Positions 27,393 to 35,591 are shown, counted from the first letter of the stretch. The stretch is 64,000 bases of DNA from JBBRGK01 sp036741355 (GCA_036741355.1 DAINSK010000012.1:19116-83115); one strand, 5' to 3'. Notes: a model not told the origin generated them from the sequence alone. A program made the numbers and translations.

Positions 27393-29450
27393 TTAGGAGC
27401 AGATCTCGCGCAACCTGGTCCCCAGATCGATGTATTCATCGCAGGCCGCGCGCAATTCGCTGGACGTGCTTGACGAGAACGCGATGACTTCGACCCGCAC
27501 GCCCTTGACGGCGATCATCTCCACCAGCCGGCTGAAGTCGCCGTCGCCCGATACCAGGCAGACCACGTCCAGGCGATCGGCCATGGTCAGCACGTCCATC
27601 GCCAGTTCGACATCGAAATTACCCTTCATCGTTCCGTCTGCGAACCGCTTGAGCGGCTTTGTGACGACGCGGAATCCACGCCCAAGAAACGGCTGCACAA
27701 ACTTCTGTGTCTCGACCCGCATCTGCGGATCGTCGCTAACCGGCGAATAGGCGCTGGCGCGTACCAGGTCGCGGCCACGGGTCAGAATCGCGAGTAGCTT
27801 GCCAAAATCGATCGTACAGCCGATCCGCTCCGCCGCGTATATCACGTTAGGAACATCGACGAATACGCCGACACGCGCCGCTTTTGCCGCGGCCTGACCG
27901 CCGTTGCCAAGCCGCTGATCGAGGGCGATCATCGACCGCTCGATATTGCGCAACAGGGAGATCTGCCGCTCCATCAGCGTATCCAGGATGACGTTCTGTC
28001 GGGCTATCAAAGCTTCTAATGGGTTCTGGCCGGCACGGGCGGCCGGCGCCACCGGCATCGGCGCGAACGCGGGCGTCGCCTGCAAACCAGGCTCGGTCTC
28101 CTGCGGGGACGGCGAAGCAGCCGCGCGTCCGCTCCCGCGACCGCGGCGCGATCGGGGCCGGGGCGCAGCCTGTTCGAGCTCCCGCTTCTCGTCTGCTGTC
28201 AGCAGCGCCGCGCGGAACTCGTCCGTTCCGGAAACGACGGGGGCCGCGGCGGGCGGACTCGTCCGTACAAATTGGTCGATTTCGGCCTGCTCTTCCCGAG
28301 AGAAACGTGGGTCGGTGATCATGCCCGGACGGCGGGCGGGACGGCGCTTGGTAGGCGGCGGCATCGGTTCGAACTCGACCGGGTAATCCGGCAGGATTGG
28401 CTGCCGTGGCACGACCAGTTGTCGGTCTGGCGTGAGCTGAGAAGGCGCCGCGGCGGTATCGGGCTGCGTTGCCGCACCGCCGTTCTCGGATACCCCGTCG
28501 ATCGCCGTTCCGCTCTGGCCGCCGCGCCCGCGCCGGCCGCGACCGCGCCGTCTCCGGCGCCGAACGCCGCCAGACTCCTCGCCTGTTTCAGAAAGCTCGT
28601 CACTGCCAGGCGCGACATCGTCCTCCACACCGGCAGGAGCTACTCTCGGCGAGGGCGACCACGTCACCATCTCCTCGTCGTCGCCGAAGGCCCGAGCGGG
28701 GGATTCGTCTGATCGTCGCGGAGCGACATTGGCGCCGATTGCGCCCGTAGCGCGAGCGATGGCCCGCAGATCCTCTGCGCTGGCGTCCGCAACGCCAAAT
28801 TCCAAATCGGGTCCAGAGGTTTCTACCGGTGCCACGACCGGCGGCTCGGTGTGTGCCGTCTTGCCGCGCCGCCCCGAGCGACCTTTTGGCGTCGCAGGCG
28901 CGACGTCGGAGGGAATCCCGGTCGCCTCGGATGCGCCAGCGGCCTCCGGTTCGGAAGTCGGAGGCCGCTGTCCCGTGCGGCGTGAACGGGCCGCCGGCGG
29001 AGCTTCGGGACTGGCGTCCGCACGAGCCGCCGGGACGAATGACTCGACCTGCACCGGCTCATCAGAGTCGGTCTTGATCGTCGCCCTCCGAGCCGTCTTG
29101 TCGATGGCGGATGTACGCGGTGCGGCGCCGCGACGGCCGCGTACCGGACTGGATCGAGGGGTCTTCTGTTCATCGGGCACGTCTGCCGGGCTCCCAGCAG
29201 GTTTCTCGGCGGCCTTAGAGCTCGTAGCACTCGGTGCTGCCGTTGCCGGCGGGAGGTTGAGGACCGGCGACGAAAATATGCTGCGTGGGATTCCCGAGAC
29301 CGACACCGGAGCCGGCGGACCTCCCGCACGCTTGCTGGCGCCGCTTGCATCTAACGCAGCCGCTCCGGTCTTTGCCTCAGCAGCCCGCTTGGGGGCAGGA
29401 CGACGGCGTCTCGGAGAAGGTGTCGATTCGCTGGTCACGCCTGGCTCCAC
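27393..29450 (-). CDS. NYN-domain (PIN-like) protein with long disordered N-terminus
   Basis: A 685-residue protein. The last 170 residues form a NYN/LabA-like nuclease domain with acidic metal-site residues visible in GVFVDVPNVIYA, GNFDVELAMDVL and VSGDGDFSRLVE. About the first 500 residues are Pro/Ala/Arg/Ser-rich, with RGRRGRGG-like basic patches (GGVRRRRRRGRGRRGRGG) resembling RNA-binding tails, plus a short helical stretch before the NYN domain (LIARQNVILDTLMERQISLLRN). It may process or bind RNA. It lies directly downstream of mrp, overlapping it by 16 bases if GTG 29450 is the start; a GTG at 29438 is an alternative. Confidence 0.8.
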   Translation of the reverse strand: MEPGVTSESTPSPRRRRPAPKRAAEAKTGAAALDASGASKRAGGPPAPVSVSGIPRSIFSSPVLNLPPATAAPSATSSKAAEKPAGSPADVPDEQKTPRSSPVRGRRGAAPRTSAIDKTARRATIKTDSDEPVQVESFVPAARADASPEAPPAARSRRTGQRPPTSEPEAAGASEATGIPSDVAPATPKGRSGRRGKTAHTEPPVVAPVETSGPDLEFGVADASAEDLRAIARATGAIGANVAPRRSDESPARAFGDDEEMVTWSPSPRVAPAGVEDDVAPGSDELSETGEESGGVRRRRRRGRGRRGRGGQSGTAIDGVSENGGAATQPDTAAAPSQLTPDRQLVVPRQPILPDYPVEFEPMPPPTKRRPARRPGMITDPRFSREEQAEIDQFVRTSPPAAAPVVSGTDEFRAALLTADEKRELEQAAPRPRSRRGRGSGRAAASPSPQETEPGLQATPAFAPMPVAPAARAGQNPLEALIARQNVILDTLMERQISLLRNIERSMIALDQRLGNGGQAAAKAARVGVFVDVPNVIYAAERIGCTIDFGKLLAILTRGRDLVRASAYSPVSDDPQMRVETQKFVQPFLGRGFRVVTKPLKRFADGTMKGNFDVELAMDVLTMADRLDVVCLVSGDGDFSRLVEMIAVKGVRVEVIAFSSSTSSELRAACDEYIDLGTRLREICS

Positions 29451-30529
29451 TGCAGCACACTGAGCTTCGCGGCGACGCGCTCGGCGATCCGCCTGAAGGC
29501 TTCAGCCTGAGGCGAGTCCGAATCAGAGACCGTTATAGGCGTACCACTGTCGCCGCCGGCGCGGATCTGCGAATGCAAGGGAACTTCTCCCAGGAAGTCC
29601 AGGCCGAGCTCGTCCGCGGCTTCATTGGCGCCGCCGTGTCCAAAAATCTCCGTCCGTTCACCGCAACATGGGCAGATGAAGTAGCTCATATTCTCGATGA
29701 TACCGAATACGGGAACGTGAAGCTTTTCAAACATGCCGACGGCCTTCAGTGCGTCTTCGAGGGCGACGTCCTGCGGCGTGCTCACAATCACGGCGCCGGA
29801 TATCGCCGCATCCTGTGCCATGCTCATCGAGGCGTCGCTTGTGCCCGGCGGCAGATCGATTATGAGATAGTCAAGGTCTCCGCCTTCGCCCCATGGGATG
29901 TCGTGCAGTAGCTGGCGAACGGCCGTACCGATCATCGGGCCGCGCCAGACAACAGGCATCCCTTTTGGCAGGAGGAAGCCCAGCGATGCGACTTTCACGC
30001 CGTATTTCTCGACTGCTCGGAGACCCTGATTGCCCTGCGATTGAAAGCCGGCCTCAAACCCCATCATCGTAGGGATGTTTGGCCCAGTAATATCGGCGTC
30101 GGCCAATCCGACACGCGCCCCCGCCTGCGCAAGGGCGACGGCGAGGTTCACGCTAACGGTGCTCTTGCCCACGCCGCCTTTGTTGCTTGCGACGGCAATG
30201 ACGTTGCGCACCCCTTCGATCGGCTTCGGTCCGCCCGGCTTGATAGGGGTCGATCGGACCTGCGCTCCCATCACGACGTGGACGCTCCGCACACCCGGTA
30301 CAGCCATTACGGCCTGTTCGACCTGCTGTTCGATTTCGCCGCGCACAGGACAGGCGGGCGTTGTCAGGACGACTTTGAATGAAACGCTGCCGCCGTCCAC
30401 GGCGAGATCCTCGATCATGCCGAGCGAAACGAGGTCACGGTGGAGTTCAGGGTCCTGAACGGTGCTGAGAGCCGCGAGCACGGCGTCCTTGATGGCGCCG
30501 CCCTCTTGGATGGATGAAACTTGGGTCAC
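29435..30529 (-). CDS. mrp: Mrp/NBP35-family iron-sulfur cluster carrier ATPase (ApbC)
   Basis: A 364-residue protein with an N-terminal MIP18/DUF59 domain (LSTVQDPELHRDLVSLGMI) and a ParA-like P-loop ATPase (VASNKGGVGKSTVSVNLA). The C-terminal CxxC (YFICPCCGERTEIFG) binds the bridging 4Fe-4S cluster. It delivers clusters to apoproteins. The GTG at 30529 is chosen because AAGGAG lies about 7 bases upstream; the longer open frame to 30679 overlaps the sufR-like gene. Downstream of the SufR-like regulator on the same strand, so it is likely under its control. Confidence 0.94.
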   Translation of the reverse strand: MTQVSSIQEGGAIKDAVLAALSTVQDPELHRDLVSLGMIEDLAVDGGSVSFKVVLTTPACPVRGEIEQQVEQAVMAVPGVRSVHVVMGAQVRSTPIKPGGPKPIEGVRNVIAVASNKGGVGKSTVSVNLAVALAQAGARVGLADADITGPNIPTMMGFEAGFQSQGNQGLRAVEKYGVKVASLGFLLPKGMPVVWRGPMIGTAVRQLLHDIPWGEGGDLDYLIIDLPPGTSDASMSMAQDAAISGAVIVSTPQDVALEDALKAVGMFEKLHVPVFGIIENMSYFICPCCGERTEIFGHGGANEAADELGLDFLGEVPLHSQIRAGGDSGTPITVSDSDSPQAEAFRRIAERVAAKLSVLQWSQA

Positions 30530-30540
30530 GATGGTTCTCC

Positions 30541-31254
30541 TTACCCGGTCGCGGATGGCTCGCGGTGTGCGCCGGCCATCGACAGCACCGCCGCCATGGG
30601 GCGGGCACCGGCTCGCGTGTTGGGACTCTTGATGACAAAGTGGCACAGTTGGACGGATGGCGGCGCGTCGCTTCGACATTCGACCGGCGTCTCGAGCAAC
30701 TCGGTCAAAATGCGCTCATGCCAACGACAATGATTGGCGGTCGTACCGTTCAGCCTGTCGAAAAAGCAGTTGTAATCGCGGATTTCGTAACCCTCGGGGG
30801 TCGCGGCCCATTCGGTGAAGCCGCTTTCGGTGTGTAACGCGTCTGATACCGCGGCGATGCGTTGCGGCAGGGTGAGCGGGCCCATACGCGGGCGGTAGCG
30901 GCTGATAAATCGGTCGGCCAGCCTGTCGAAAAGGAGCGCCGTCTTTTCTTCCGCCGACAATCCGGCGATCTCCTGGCTGTCGAGCCGGCCCACCTCGAGT
31001 AGCAGTTGGAGCGCGATGCGGTCATACCGCATACCGAAGCTTTCGTCGCCCTGCTCGGTCAATGAGAACACGAAATGGGGACGGCCCATTCGCTGGCGTT
31101 CTTCAACAGAAACGACGAGGCCATCCCGTTCCAGCGTCGCCAGATGCTGGCGCACCGTCATCGGCGCCAAGTGCAACGCAATCGCTAGTTCGTCAACGCT
31201 GCATCGACCTTGTCGCTTGAGCGCGACCAGTATCTGGCTTTTTGAGGAATGCAT
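30541..31254 (-). CDS. SufR-like iron-sulfur transcriptional regulator
   Basis: A 237-residue DeoR/ArsR-type regulator. A winged-helix domain lies at the N-terminus (QILVALKRQGRCSVDELAIALHLAPMTVRQHLATLERDGLV). The C-terminal part has four Cys that could bind an Fe-S cluster: the first two are C-x12-C (in DYNCFFDRLNG...NHC), with two more near VECRS and VQLC. This resembles SufR, the repressor of Fe-S assembly genes, although the later spacings differ from the cyanobacterial form. The next gene is the cluster carrier mrp, which supports an Fe-S sensing role. A strong promoter and a possible operator lie upstream. Confidence 0.75.
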   Translation of the reverse strand: MHSSKSQILVALKRQGRCSVDELAIALHLAPMTVRQHLATLERDGLVVSVEERQRMGRPHFVFSLTEQGDESFGMRYDRIALQLLLEVGRLDSQEIAGLSAEEKTALLFDRLADRFISRYRPRMGPLTLPQRIAAVSDALHTESGFTEWAATPEGYEIRDYNCFFDRLNGTTANHCRWHERILTELLETPVECRSDAPPSVQLCHFVIKSPNTRAGARPMAAVLSMAGAHREPSATG

Positions 31255-31320
31255 GGACGGGGACCCCGTGGACAGGCCCGCATTGAGGCGAGAACCCGCC
31301 CGGAAAATCTACCGACTTCA

Positions 31321-31362
31321 ATTGTAGAAACGCGCAATAATACTTGTCAACGATAACCAAGT
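31321..31362 (-). promoter_or_regulatory. Promoter of sufR-like/mrp unit, with overlapping dyad
   Basis: On the minus strand TTGACA (31350-31345) and TACAAT (31326-31321) are 18 bases apart, a near-consensus sigma-A promoter about 65 bases before the sufR-like start. The dyad ACTTG (31342-31346) / CAAGT (31358-31362) overlaps the -35 box and could be an operator for autoregulation. Confidence 0.7.
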
Positions 31363-31387
31363 CTATACTGTAAATACCGTAGAATCC

Positions 31388-31417
31388 TTGACAGCCGGCC
31401 ACTATTCATGCTAGGTT
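31388..31417 (+). promoter_or_regulatory. Possible promoter of the small zinc-ribbon gene
   Basis: TTGACA (31388-31393) is followed 18 bases later by TAGGTT (31412-31417). It points toward the gene at 31490, diverging from the sufR-like promoter. Confidence 0.45.
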
Positions 31418-31489
31418 TAACTGTTCCTAGGTGACGACACGTACAACGCGAGAGTTTTGGTCCGCGGCTTGTGCGGACGGGAGGATATG

Positions 31490-31831
31490 ATGCAGCAGAC
31501 GAACATCATGGAACAGCCGGTCTCTGAGGAAGTAGAGGGAGCGCCTGAGCTGCCGGTGTGCCGGCACCACTGGCGTATCGAGACGCCCAACGGCTCGACG
31601 AGCGTCGGGAAATGCAAAGTTTGTGGCGAGATCCGCGAGTTCTCGAATTCGTCGAGCGACTCTATCTGGGAGAATGATTCCAGTGACTCCGGCAGTCGCT
31701 GGCGTGGGCGCGGCCGCAACAACACGGCCGTTGCCGACGTGCCGGCGCCTACGAACGACTCTCCGCCGCCGATCTCCGAGAATACGCTCGGGAGCCTTCT
31801 TGGCGTAGGTTATCGAACGGGTGCCGAATAG
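31490..31831 (+). CDS. Small zinc-ribbon-like protein, unknown function
   Basis: About 113 residues with a compact metal-binding motif: CRHHWRIETPNGSTSVGKCKVCGEIREF, i.e. one Cys/His pair followed by CxxC. The rest is Ser-, Asn- and Pro-rich and probably unstructured. I have seen this C-xx-HW ... G-x-CKxCG-xxxEF pattern in small proteins of Chloroflexota and Actinobacteria (memory, not a search). GGAGG at 31480-31484 favours ATG 31490, although ATG 31487 is three bases upstream. A terminator follows at 31862. Confidence 0.65.
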   Translation: MQQTNIMEQPVSEEVEGAPELPVCRHHWRIETPNGSTSVGKCKVCGEIREFSNSSSDSIWENDSSDSGSRWRGRGRNNTAVADVPAPTNDSPPPISENTLGSLLGVGYRTGAE

Positions 31832-31861
31832 TCGTTCGCCCCGCTAAAAACGCTTGACTGG

Positions 31862-31899
31862 GGGGACGCTTGCGGGCGTCCCCTCTCTCTTTCTCTCAC
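31862..31899 (+). terminator. Probable terminator after the zinc-ribbon gene
   Basis: GGGGACGC (31862-31869) pairs with GCGTCCCC (31876-31883), followed by a pyrimidine run TCTCTCTTTCTCTC. The first possible start codon of the next gene (TTG 31870) lies in the loop, so either that gene starts later or the hairpin also affects its translation. Confidence 0.6.
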
Positions 31900-32796
31900 A
31901 GAATAGAGGTCTCCGCCATCCAGGTCGATCGCCCGTTCGTCGAGTTTCAGGGAAGAAACGGTGCGTCGCTGTCATTGGCGGGACCGGTGATGACTGCGGC
32001 CGGCTGCACCGGCGATTGCGTCCGTTTTGCGCGGTCCGGCTGGCTTGACGGCATCGGCGCGGCCGTCACCCACTCGCTGACGGTGCATTCGCGACGCGGC
32101 TGGCCCCAGCCACGCGTCGTTGAGGCGAGCGCCGGCGTATTGTACGCGAGCGGCCTCCCCAACCCCGGCCTCAACGCTACGCTGCGCAGCACGGCAGCGG
32201 CGTGGTCGACGCTCGCGGTGCCGGTGATTGTTAGCGTTGCCGGTGAGTCGCTGGATGAGCTCGTTACGCTTGCGACCGAACTCGAATCCGTGCCGGGTGT
32301 CGCCGCCCTGGAGCTAAATCTGGCGTGGCTGGGCGACGGTTGCGAGGATCCGAGCAACGTGGAAAGCGTGGTGTCGGAAGTCACGGCAGCCACGTCCTTG
32401 CCGGTCATAGCCAAGCTTTCCCCCGCTTCGAGCATTGTTGAAGCGGCCACGTCGGCCGAGTACGCAGGCGCCGTTGCCGTCACTGTGGCGCAGGGCTGGC
32501 CGGCCCGCCACTTCGACGACGCAACCGGCCACGATCTATTCGAAGGCAGGCCTGCAGCCCTGGCTGGGCCTGCGATCACGCCGCTCACTCTCGGGCTCGT
32601 AGAACGCGTCGCAGCGGCTATCGGCATCGGCGTGATCGCCTGCGGCGGCGTCGATTCAGGGAAGGCCGCCCGACAATACCTCGCCGCCGGCGCCCGGGCG
32701 GTGCAAGTCGGTTCCTCGCTCTTCCGGCGTCCCTCACTTGCGGCCGAAATCGCGGCCGAGTTTTCGCGGGTGCCGGCGGCCGGCTCTCCGTCTTGA
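31870..32796 (+). CDS. Dihydroorotate dehydrogenase-like flavoprotein (PyrD class 1B type)
   Basis: About 300 residues of a FMN-binding TIM barrel of the PyrD family. It has LAGPVMTAAGCTGD near the start, an ELNLAWLGDG segment where PyrD has the NxSCPN motif, LPVIAKLSP, and the phosphate-binding C-terminal part IACGGVDSGKAARQYLAAGARAVQVGSS. The active-site loop Cys of class 1B is not clear, and NxSCPN is changed, so a divergent PyrD or a related oxidase is possible. It is the likely partner of pyrK. The start TTG 31870 is the first available and is unsure because it lies within a terminator-like hairpin. Confidence 0.7.
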   Translation: MRASPLSFSHRIEVSAIQVDRPFVEFQGRNGASLSLAGPVMTAAGCTGDCVRFARSGWLDGIGAAVTHSLTVHSRRGWPQPRVVEASAGVLYASGLPNPGLNATLRSTAAAWSTLAVPVIVSVAGESLDELVTLATELESVPGVAALELNLAWLGDGCEDPSNVESVVSEVTAATSLPVIAKLSPASSIVEAATSAEYAGAVAVTVAQGWPARHFDDATGHDLFEGRPAALAGPAITPLTLGLVERVAAAIGIGVIACGGVDSGKAARQYLAAGARAVQVGSSLFRRPSLAAEIAAEFSRVPAAGSPS

Positions 32797-32837
32797 CCCG
32801 TTTCGGGTCCGCCGATAGCCTGAATGAAGCGTCAAAC

Positions 32838-32911
32838 CGGGGTGTAGCTCAGCTTGGCAGAGCGCCTGCTTTGGGAGCAGGAGGCCGTGAGTTCGAATCT
32901 CGCCACCCCGA
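32838..32911 (+). tRNA. tRNA-Pro (TGG anticodon)
   Basis: A complete cloverleaf: acceptor CGGGGTG/CACCCCG, D-arm TAGCTCAGCTTGGCAGAGC, anticodon stem CCTGC/GCAGG with loop TTTGGGA (TGG), and T-arm GTGAGTTCGAATCTCGC. CCA is not encoded. Confidence 0.96.
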
Positions 32912-32955
32912 CCGGATCGCGTGTTTGCTTACACGTCTTTTATAGGATTCTTCTG

Positions 32956-33171
32956 ATGATTACGCAGCCCCGAATCCCCACTCGCGTCGTCATCGGGCGT
33001 ATCGCGTCGATCGTCGGTTTGTCATTTGCCGTGGCCATCGGGATCCTGTTGTTGTTAACGGGCAACTACTGGGTGCAGGGGGTCATCGCCTTGTTGTTGG
33101 CGATCCCGTTCGTGGCGCTGCTCCGATTCGTGGAGTACAAAGCCGAACACGGGAAGCTGCGGAGCTCCTGA
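32956..33171 (+). CDS. Small two-helix membrane protein, unknown function
   Basis: A 71-residue protein with two predicted membrane helices (IASIVGLSFAVAIGILLLLTG and GVIALLLAIPFVALLRFV) and charged ends. ATG 32956 follows a weak AGGA 9 bases upstream. It lies just after tRNA-Pro and has no recognisable family. Confidence 0.6.
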   Translation: MITQPRIPTRVVIGRIASIVGLSFAVAIGILLLLTGNYWVQGVIALLLAIPFVALLRFVEYKAEHGKLRSS

Positions 33172-33219
33172 CGTGCCGTCGTCCGTGGTTTTCGTCACAA
33201 ACATTTAAGCCTTCGTCCC

Positions 33220-33249
33220 TTGACACCGCGCCCAGGCCATTCCTACGAT
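33220..33249 (+). promoter_or_regulatory. Promoter of the c-di-AMP riboswitch transcript
   Basis: TTGACA (33220-33225) and TACGAT (33244-33249) are 18 bases apart. Transcription would begin near 33256, just before the riboswitch. Confidence 0.7.
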
Positions 33250-33261
33250 GGGCCTACAACT

Positions 33262-33400
33262 GAAGAGCGTCAGCGCCGAATGCCGCTATGCGGCAACGGG
33301 GGATCCACTTTTTGGGGTGTATTCCGCCCTCGGGCGGATAGGCCAATCTCTTGAGGCCGAACCCGACAGCTAACCTCGTAGGCGTTCAAGGGAGGAAGTT
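33262..33400 (+). promoter_or_regulatory. c-di-AMP riboswitch (ydaO-yuaA class)
   Basis: The conserved blocks of this class are all present in order: a GCCGAATGCCGC opening, ACGGGGGATCCACTTTTTGGGG, GTGTATTC, and the signature CCGAACCCGACAGCTAACC followed by CTCGTAGGCG, then AAGGGAGGA. A terminator follows, so binding of c-di-AMP should reduce expression of the gene at 33543. In Firmicutes and Actinobacteria the class controls potassium transport, osmolyte or cell-wall hydrolase genes. Here the target is a zinc-ribbon protein with no known link. Confidence 0.9.
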
Positions 33401-33411
33401 CCATCGGTATT

Positions 33412-33442
33412 GACCGGGGGCGGCTGCCTCTGGTCTTTTTTT
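33412..33442 (+). terminator. Intrinsic terminator after the riboswitch
   Basis: GACCGGGGGC pairs with GCCTCTGGTC (two G-U pairs) around GGCT, followed by seven T. It lies 12 bases after the riboswitch core and 100 bases before the gene start, as expected of a transcriptional off-switch. Between it and 33520 no gene is seen. Confidence 0.85.
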
Positions 33443-33542
33443 GTTGCCAATCCGGCTGGATACCGGAGGCATACGTTTCCCCTCCCTGACCTGGTGCTCC
33501 GACGTCGTCATCGCCGCTAAGCGTGAATAGGAGGCAGCGACA

Positions 33543-33992
33543 GTGACACGCCGTCCAGGGAGTCGGTCAGCATCAATCGAGCGCCCCCGGCAGAAGGGCT
33601 GGTGGGGCGAGCCCGAATCCGATCAAATCGCCGACGACGTCCAATTCGAGCCACCGGCGCCGCGTGGGGTCACGCGGAAGCCAGGGATCTTGCATCCGCA
33701 GCGGTCGGTTACCCAGGTAGGACGGGCGCTCACGCCCGGTCAAATTGATTCGATCCGCGCCGTCATGCGCCTGTTCGCGCAGGATGACACGGCGAATGGG
33801 ATCGATCCGCACAGCAGCCTCATGTGCCACCGCTGCAACGCGGCACGTCGGGCAATTGGCAGTATCCGCTACGACCGTTTTACGCTCTGTAACGAGTGCA
33901 GCATCGATTACGAAATCCTCCACGCCAGGGGGCTAGTGGACGGCGTGGTCGAATACCTGGAGCGTTTCGCATCGAGGGCGGCTTCCGCGTAG
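33543..33992 (+). CDS. Zinc-ribbon protein controlled by c-di-AMP riboswitch, unknown function
   Basis: A 149-residue protein starting at GTG 33543 behind AGGAGG. The N-terminal 90 residues are basic and Pro-rich. The C-terminal 60 contain a four-Cys zinc ribbon (MCHRCNAARR ... LCNECSIDYE) and a helix (VDGVVEYLERFA). I do not recognise the family. The ribbon resembles small nucleic-acid-binding or DksA-like proteins only in its Cys spacing. It is the only gene downstream of the riboswitch before a repeat region and convergent cyclophilin genes, so c-di-AMP seems to regulate it alone. Confidence 0.75.
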   Translation: MTRRPGSRSASIERPRQKGWWGEPESDQIADDVQFEPPAPRGVTRKPGILHPQRSVTQVGRALTPGQIDSIRAVMRLFAQDDTANGIDPHSSLMCHRCNAARRAIGSIRYDRFTLCNECSIDYEILHARGLVDGVVEYLERFASRAASA

Positions 33993-34003
33993 GGCCGTTC
34001 GGT

Positions 34004-34169
34004 GGCAGTAGGCAGTCGGCAGTCGTATTGAGCATTGCCCCGTTTCGGGGATGGGCCGGGGGGTTCGTCCCGCGCTGCAAGCCAGCTCGAACCCATCTAC
34101 CAACGGTCGCCCCTTCCCGTCGTTAGGGAAGGGGCCAGGGGGTTAGGTCTCGCCCGACTGCCAACTGCC
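34004..34169. repeat. Intergenic inverted-repeat block
   Basis: Three tandem 7-mers (GGCAGTA, GGCAGTC, GGCAGTC at 34004-34024) face the inverted GACTGCC-AACTGCC at 34156-34169. Between them lie two hairpins: CCCCG-TTT-CGGGG (34038-34050) and CCCCTTCCC/GGGAAGGGG (34110-34134). The block separates two convergent genes and has no coding signal. A related GGCAGTCGGCAGT string ends queA near 15.14 kb. Confidence 0.6.
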
Positions 34170-34195
34170 GGGCTGCGCGCCCCGCGGCGCAGCCG

Positions 34196-34696
34196 CTACT
34201 CTTCGCCGATGTCGATGCTGGTAATGCGGTCACCGGGGGTGCGGTCGGAACCGGGGTCGCGAACTCGAAGCTTGCGAACGACGTCCATGCCGTCGGTGAC
34301 CTGGCCGAATACGGTATGGCGGCCGTTCAAGTGCGGTTGGGGCTCGAACGTAATGAAGAACTGGCTCCCGTTGGTGTTGGGGCCGGCGTTCGCCATCGAT
34401 AACGTGCCGCCCTCGTGCTTACGCGTGTTTTGTTCATCGACAAACGTATATCCCGGGCCGCCGCTGCCGGATCCCGTCGGGTCACCGCCCTGGGCCATGA
34501 ACCCTGGAATGACCCGATGGAAGGTCACGTTGTCGTAGAAACCGTCTCGGGCCAGAGTCACGAAGTTGTTTACCGTCATCGGCGCGTCCTTCGCGAAGAG
34601 TTCCACTTTGAAATCCCCTTTGTCAGTGTGGAACGTAGCGATGTACTTCTTCGTAAGGTCGATCGTCATCGACGGTGCTTTGCTGTACCGTGCCAT
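34196..34696 (-). CDS. Cyclophilin-type peptidyl-prolyl isomerase, cytoplasmic
   Basis: A 166-residue cyclophilin with the catalytic FHRVIPGFMAQGGDPTGSGSGGPGYTF block, SMANAGPNTNGSQFFIT and the HTVFGQVTDGMDVV end. All core residues (the Arg of FHR, the FMAQGGD and NGSQFFIT segments) are present. No signal peptide is seen, so it acts in the cytoplasm. A second, membrane-anchored cyclophilin lies directly upstream on the same strand. Confidence 0.93.
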   Translation of the reverse strand: MARYSKAPSMTIDLTKKYIATFHTDKGDFKVELFAKDAPMTVNNFVTLARDGFYDNVTFHRVIPGFMAQGGDPTGSGSGGPGYTFVDEQNTRKHEGGTLSMANAGPNTNGSQFFITFEPQPHLNGRHTVFGQVTDGMDVVRKLRVRDPGSDRTPGDRITSIDIGEE

Positions 34697-34736
34697 GTTT
34701 GCCTCTGTTCTGTGTATTCCGGCTTACGCCGCTGTA

Positions 34737-35591
34737 CTACTGTTTCTGGATTGAAATTGACTGGATCGCCAGCGCGGGACCCGCGTTCGGATCGCGGGGA
34801 TCGCGCGCGGATAACGACTGTAAGATATCAAGTCCCGAGGTCACCTGCCCGAAAACCGTCTCCTTGTCGTCCTGCTGCGGCAGAGGCGCGAGTGCGACGT
34901 AGAACTGACTGCCCGCCGAGTTCGTCGACGTGCCGGTCTGTGCCATCGCCACCATTCCGGGATCGTGCTTGAGCGGACTGTTCTCATCGGGAATCGTATA
35001 CCCCGGCCCGCCTGAGCCATCGGCGCTCGTGGCGCCGGCCTGCGCGACGAAATTCTTAACGACGCGCTGGAACGTCAAACCGTCGTAGAAGCGATGCTGG
35101 GCCAGGAAAACGAAGTTGTTGACAGTTTGCGGCGCTGAGCGGGCGTCGAGCGCGATGGTGATATCGCCCATGTCTGTCTTGATGACCGCCGAATACTTTG
35201 CCGTCGGATCGATCGTAAAGGCGGGCGCCGCGTTATATGCGCGTTGTGGGGCCGGGGTACCGGTCGGCTGCGGTGTGCCGGCCGGTGTTGCGCCCGGGGT
35301 TTCGATCACCGCGGGGGCCGTACCGCCGCGGACCGCGTCTTCTCCCGGACGGACTGCGCGTCCGGTGCTGCCGCCGTTTGGATTCAAGAACAGTAGGATG
35401 GTGCCCAGAATGAGCGCCGCACCACCCACCACGGAAATGACCGGAAACGCCCACTTGTGGTGAACGAGCCGGTCAAAAAAGCTCTTGGGCTCGTGTCGAA
35501 AGCCGCCGATCGGTTTAAGTGGATCGTATCTTCGGTCGCGCCGCTTACGGCTTGGTGACCTGTTGCTCAGAGTCCTGCTCCCTTCGGCCAC
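34737..35591 (-). CDS. Membrane-anchored cyclophilin-type peptidyl-prolyl isomerase
   Basis: A 284-residue protein. A basic cytoplasmic tail is followed by one membrane helix (FPVISVVGGAALILGTILLFL), a Pro/Thr-rich linker (TPAGTPQPTGTPAPQ) and a cyclophilin domain (FQRVVKNFVAQAGATSADGSGGPGYT, MAQTGTSTNSAGSQFYVALAPLP, VFGQVTSGLDIL). Compared with the cytoplasmic paralogue, FHR is FQR and GFMAQGGD is NFVAQAGA, so activity may be altered. It probably helps fold exported proteins. The two genes are 40 bases apart and look like an old duplication. Confidence 0.9.
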   Translation of the reverse strand: MAEGSRTLSNRSPSRKRRDRRYDPLKPIGGFRHEPKSFFDRLVHHKWAFPVISVVGGAALILGTILLFLNPNGGSTGRAVRPGEDAVRGGTAPAVIETPGATPAGTPQPTGTPAPQRAYNAAPAFTIDPTAKYSAVIKTDMGDITIALDARSAPQTVNNFVFLAQHRFYDGLTFQRVVKNFVAQAGATSADGSGGPGYTIPDENSPLKHDPGMVAMAQTGTSTNSAGSQFYVALAPLPQQDDKETVFGQVTSGLDILQSLSARDPRDPNAGPALAIQSISIQKQ

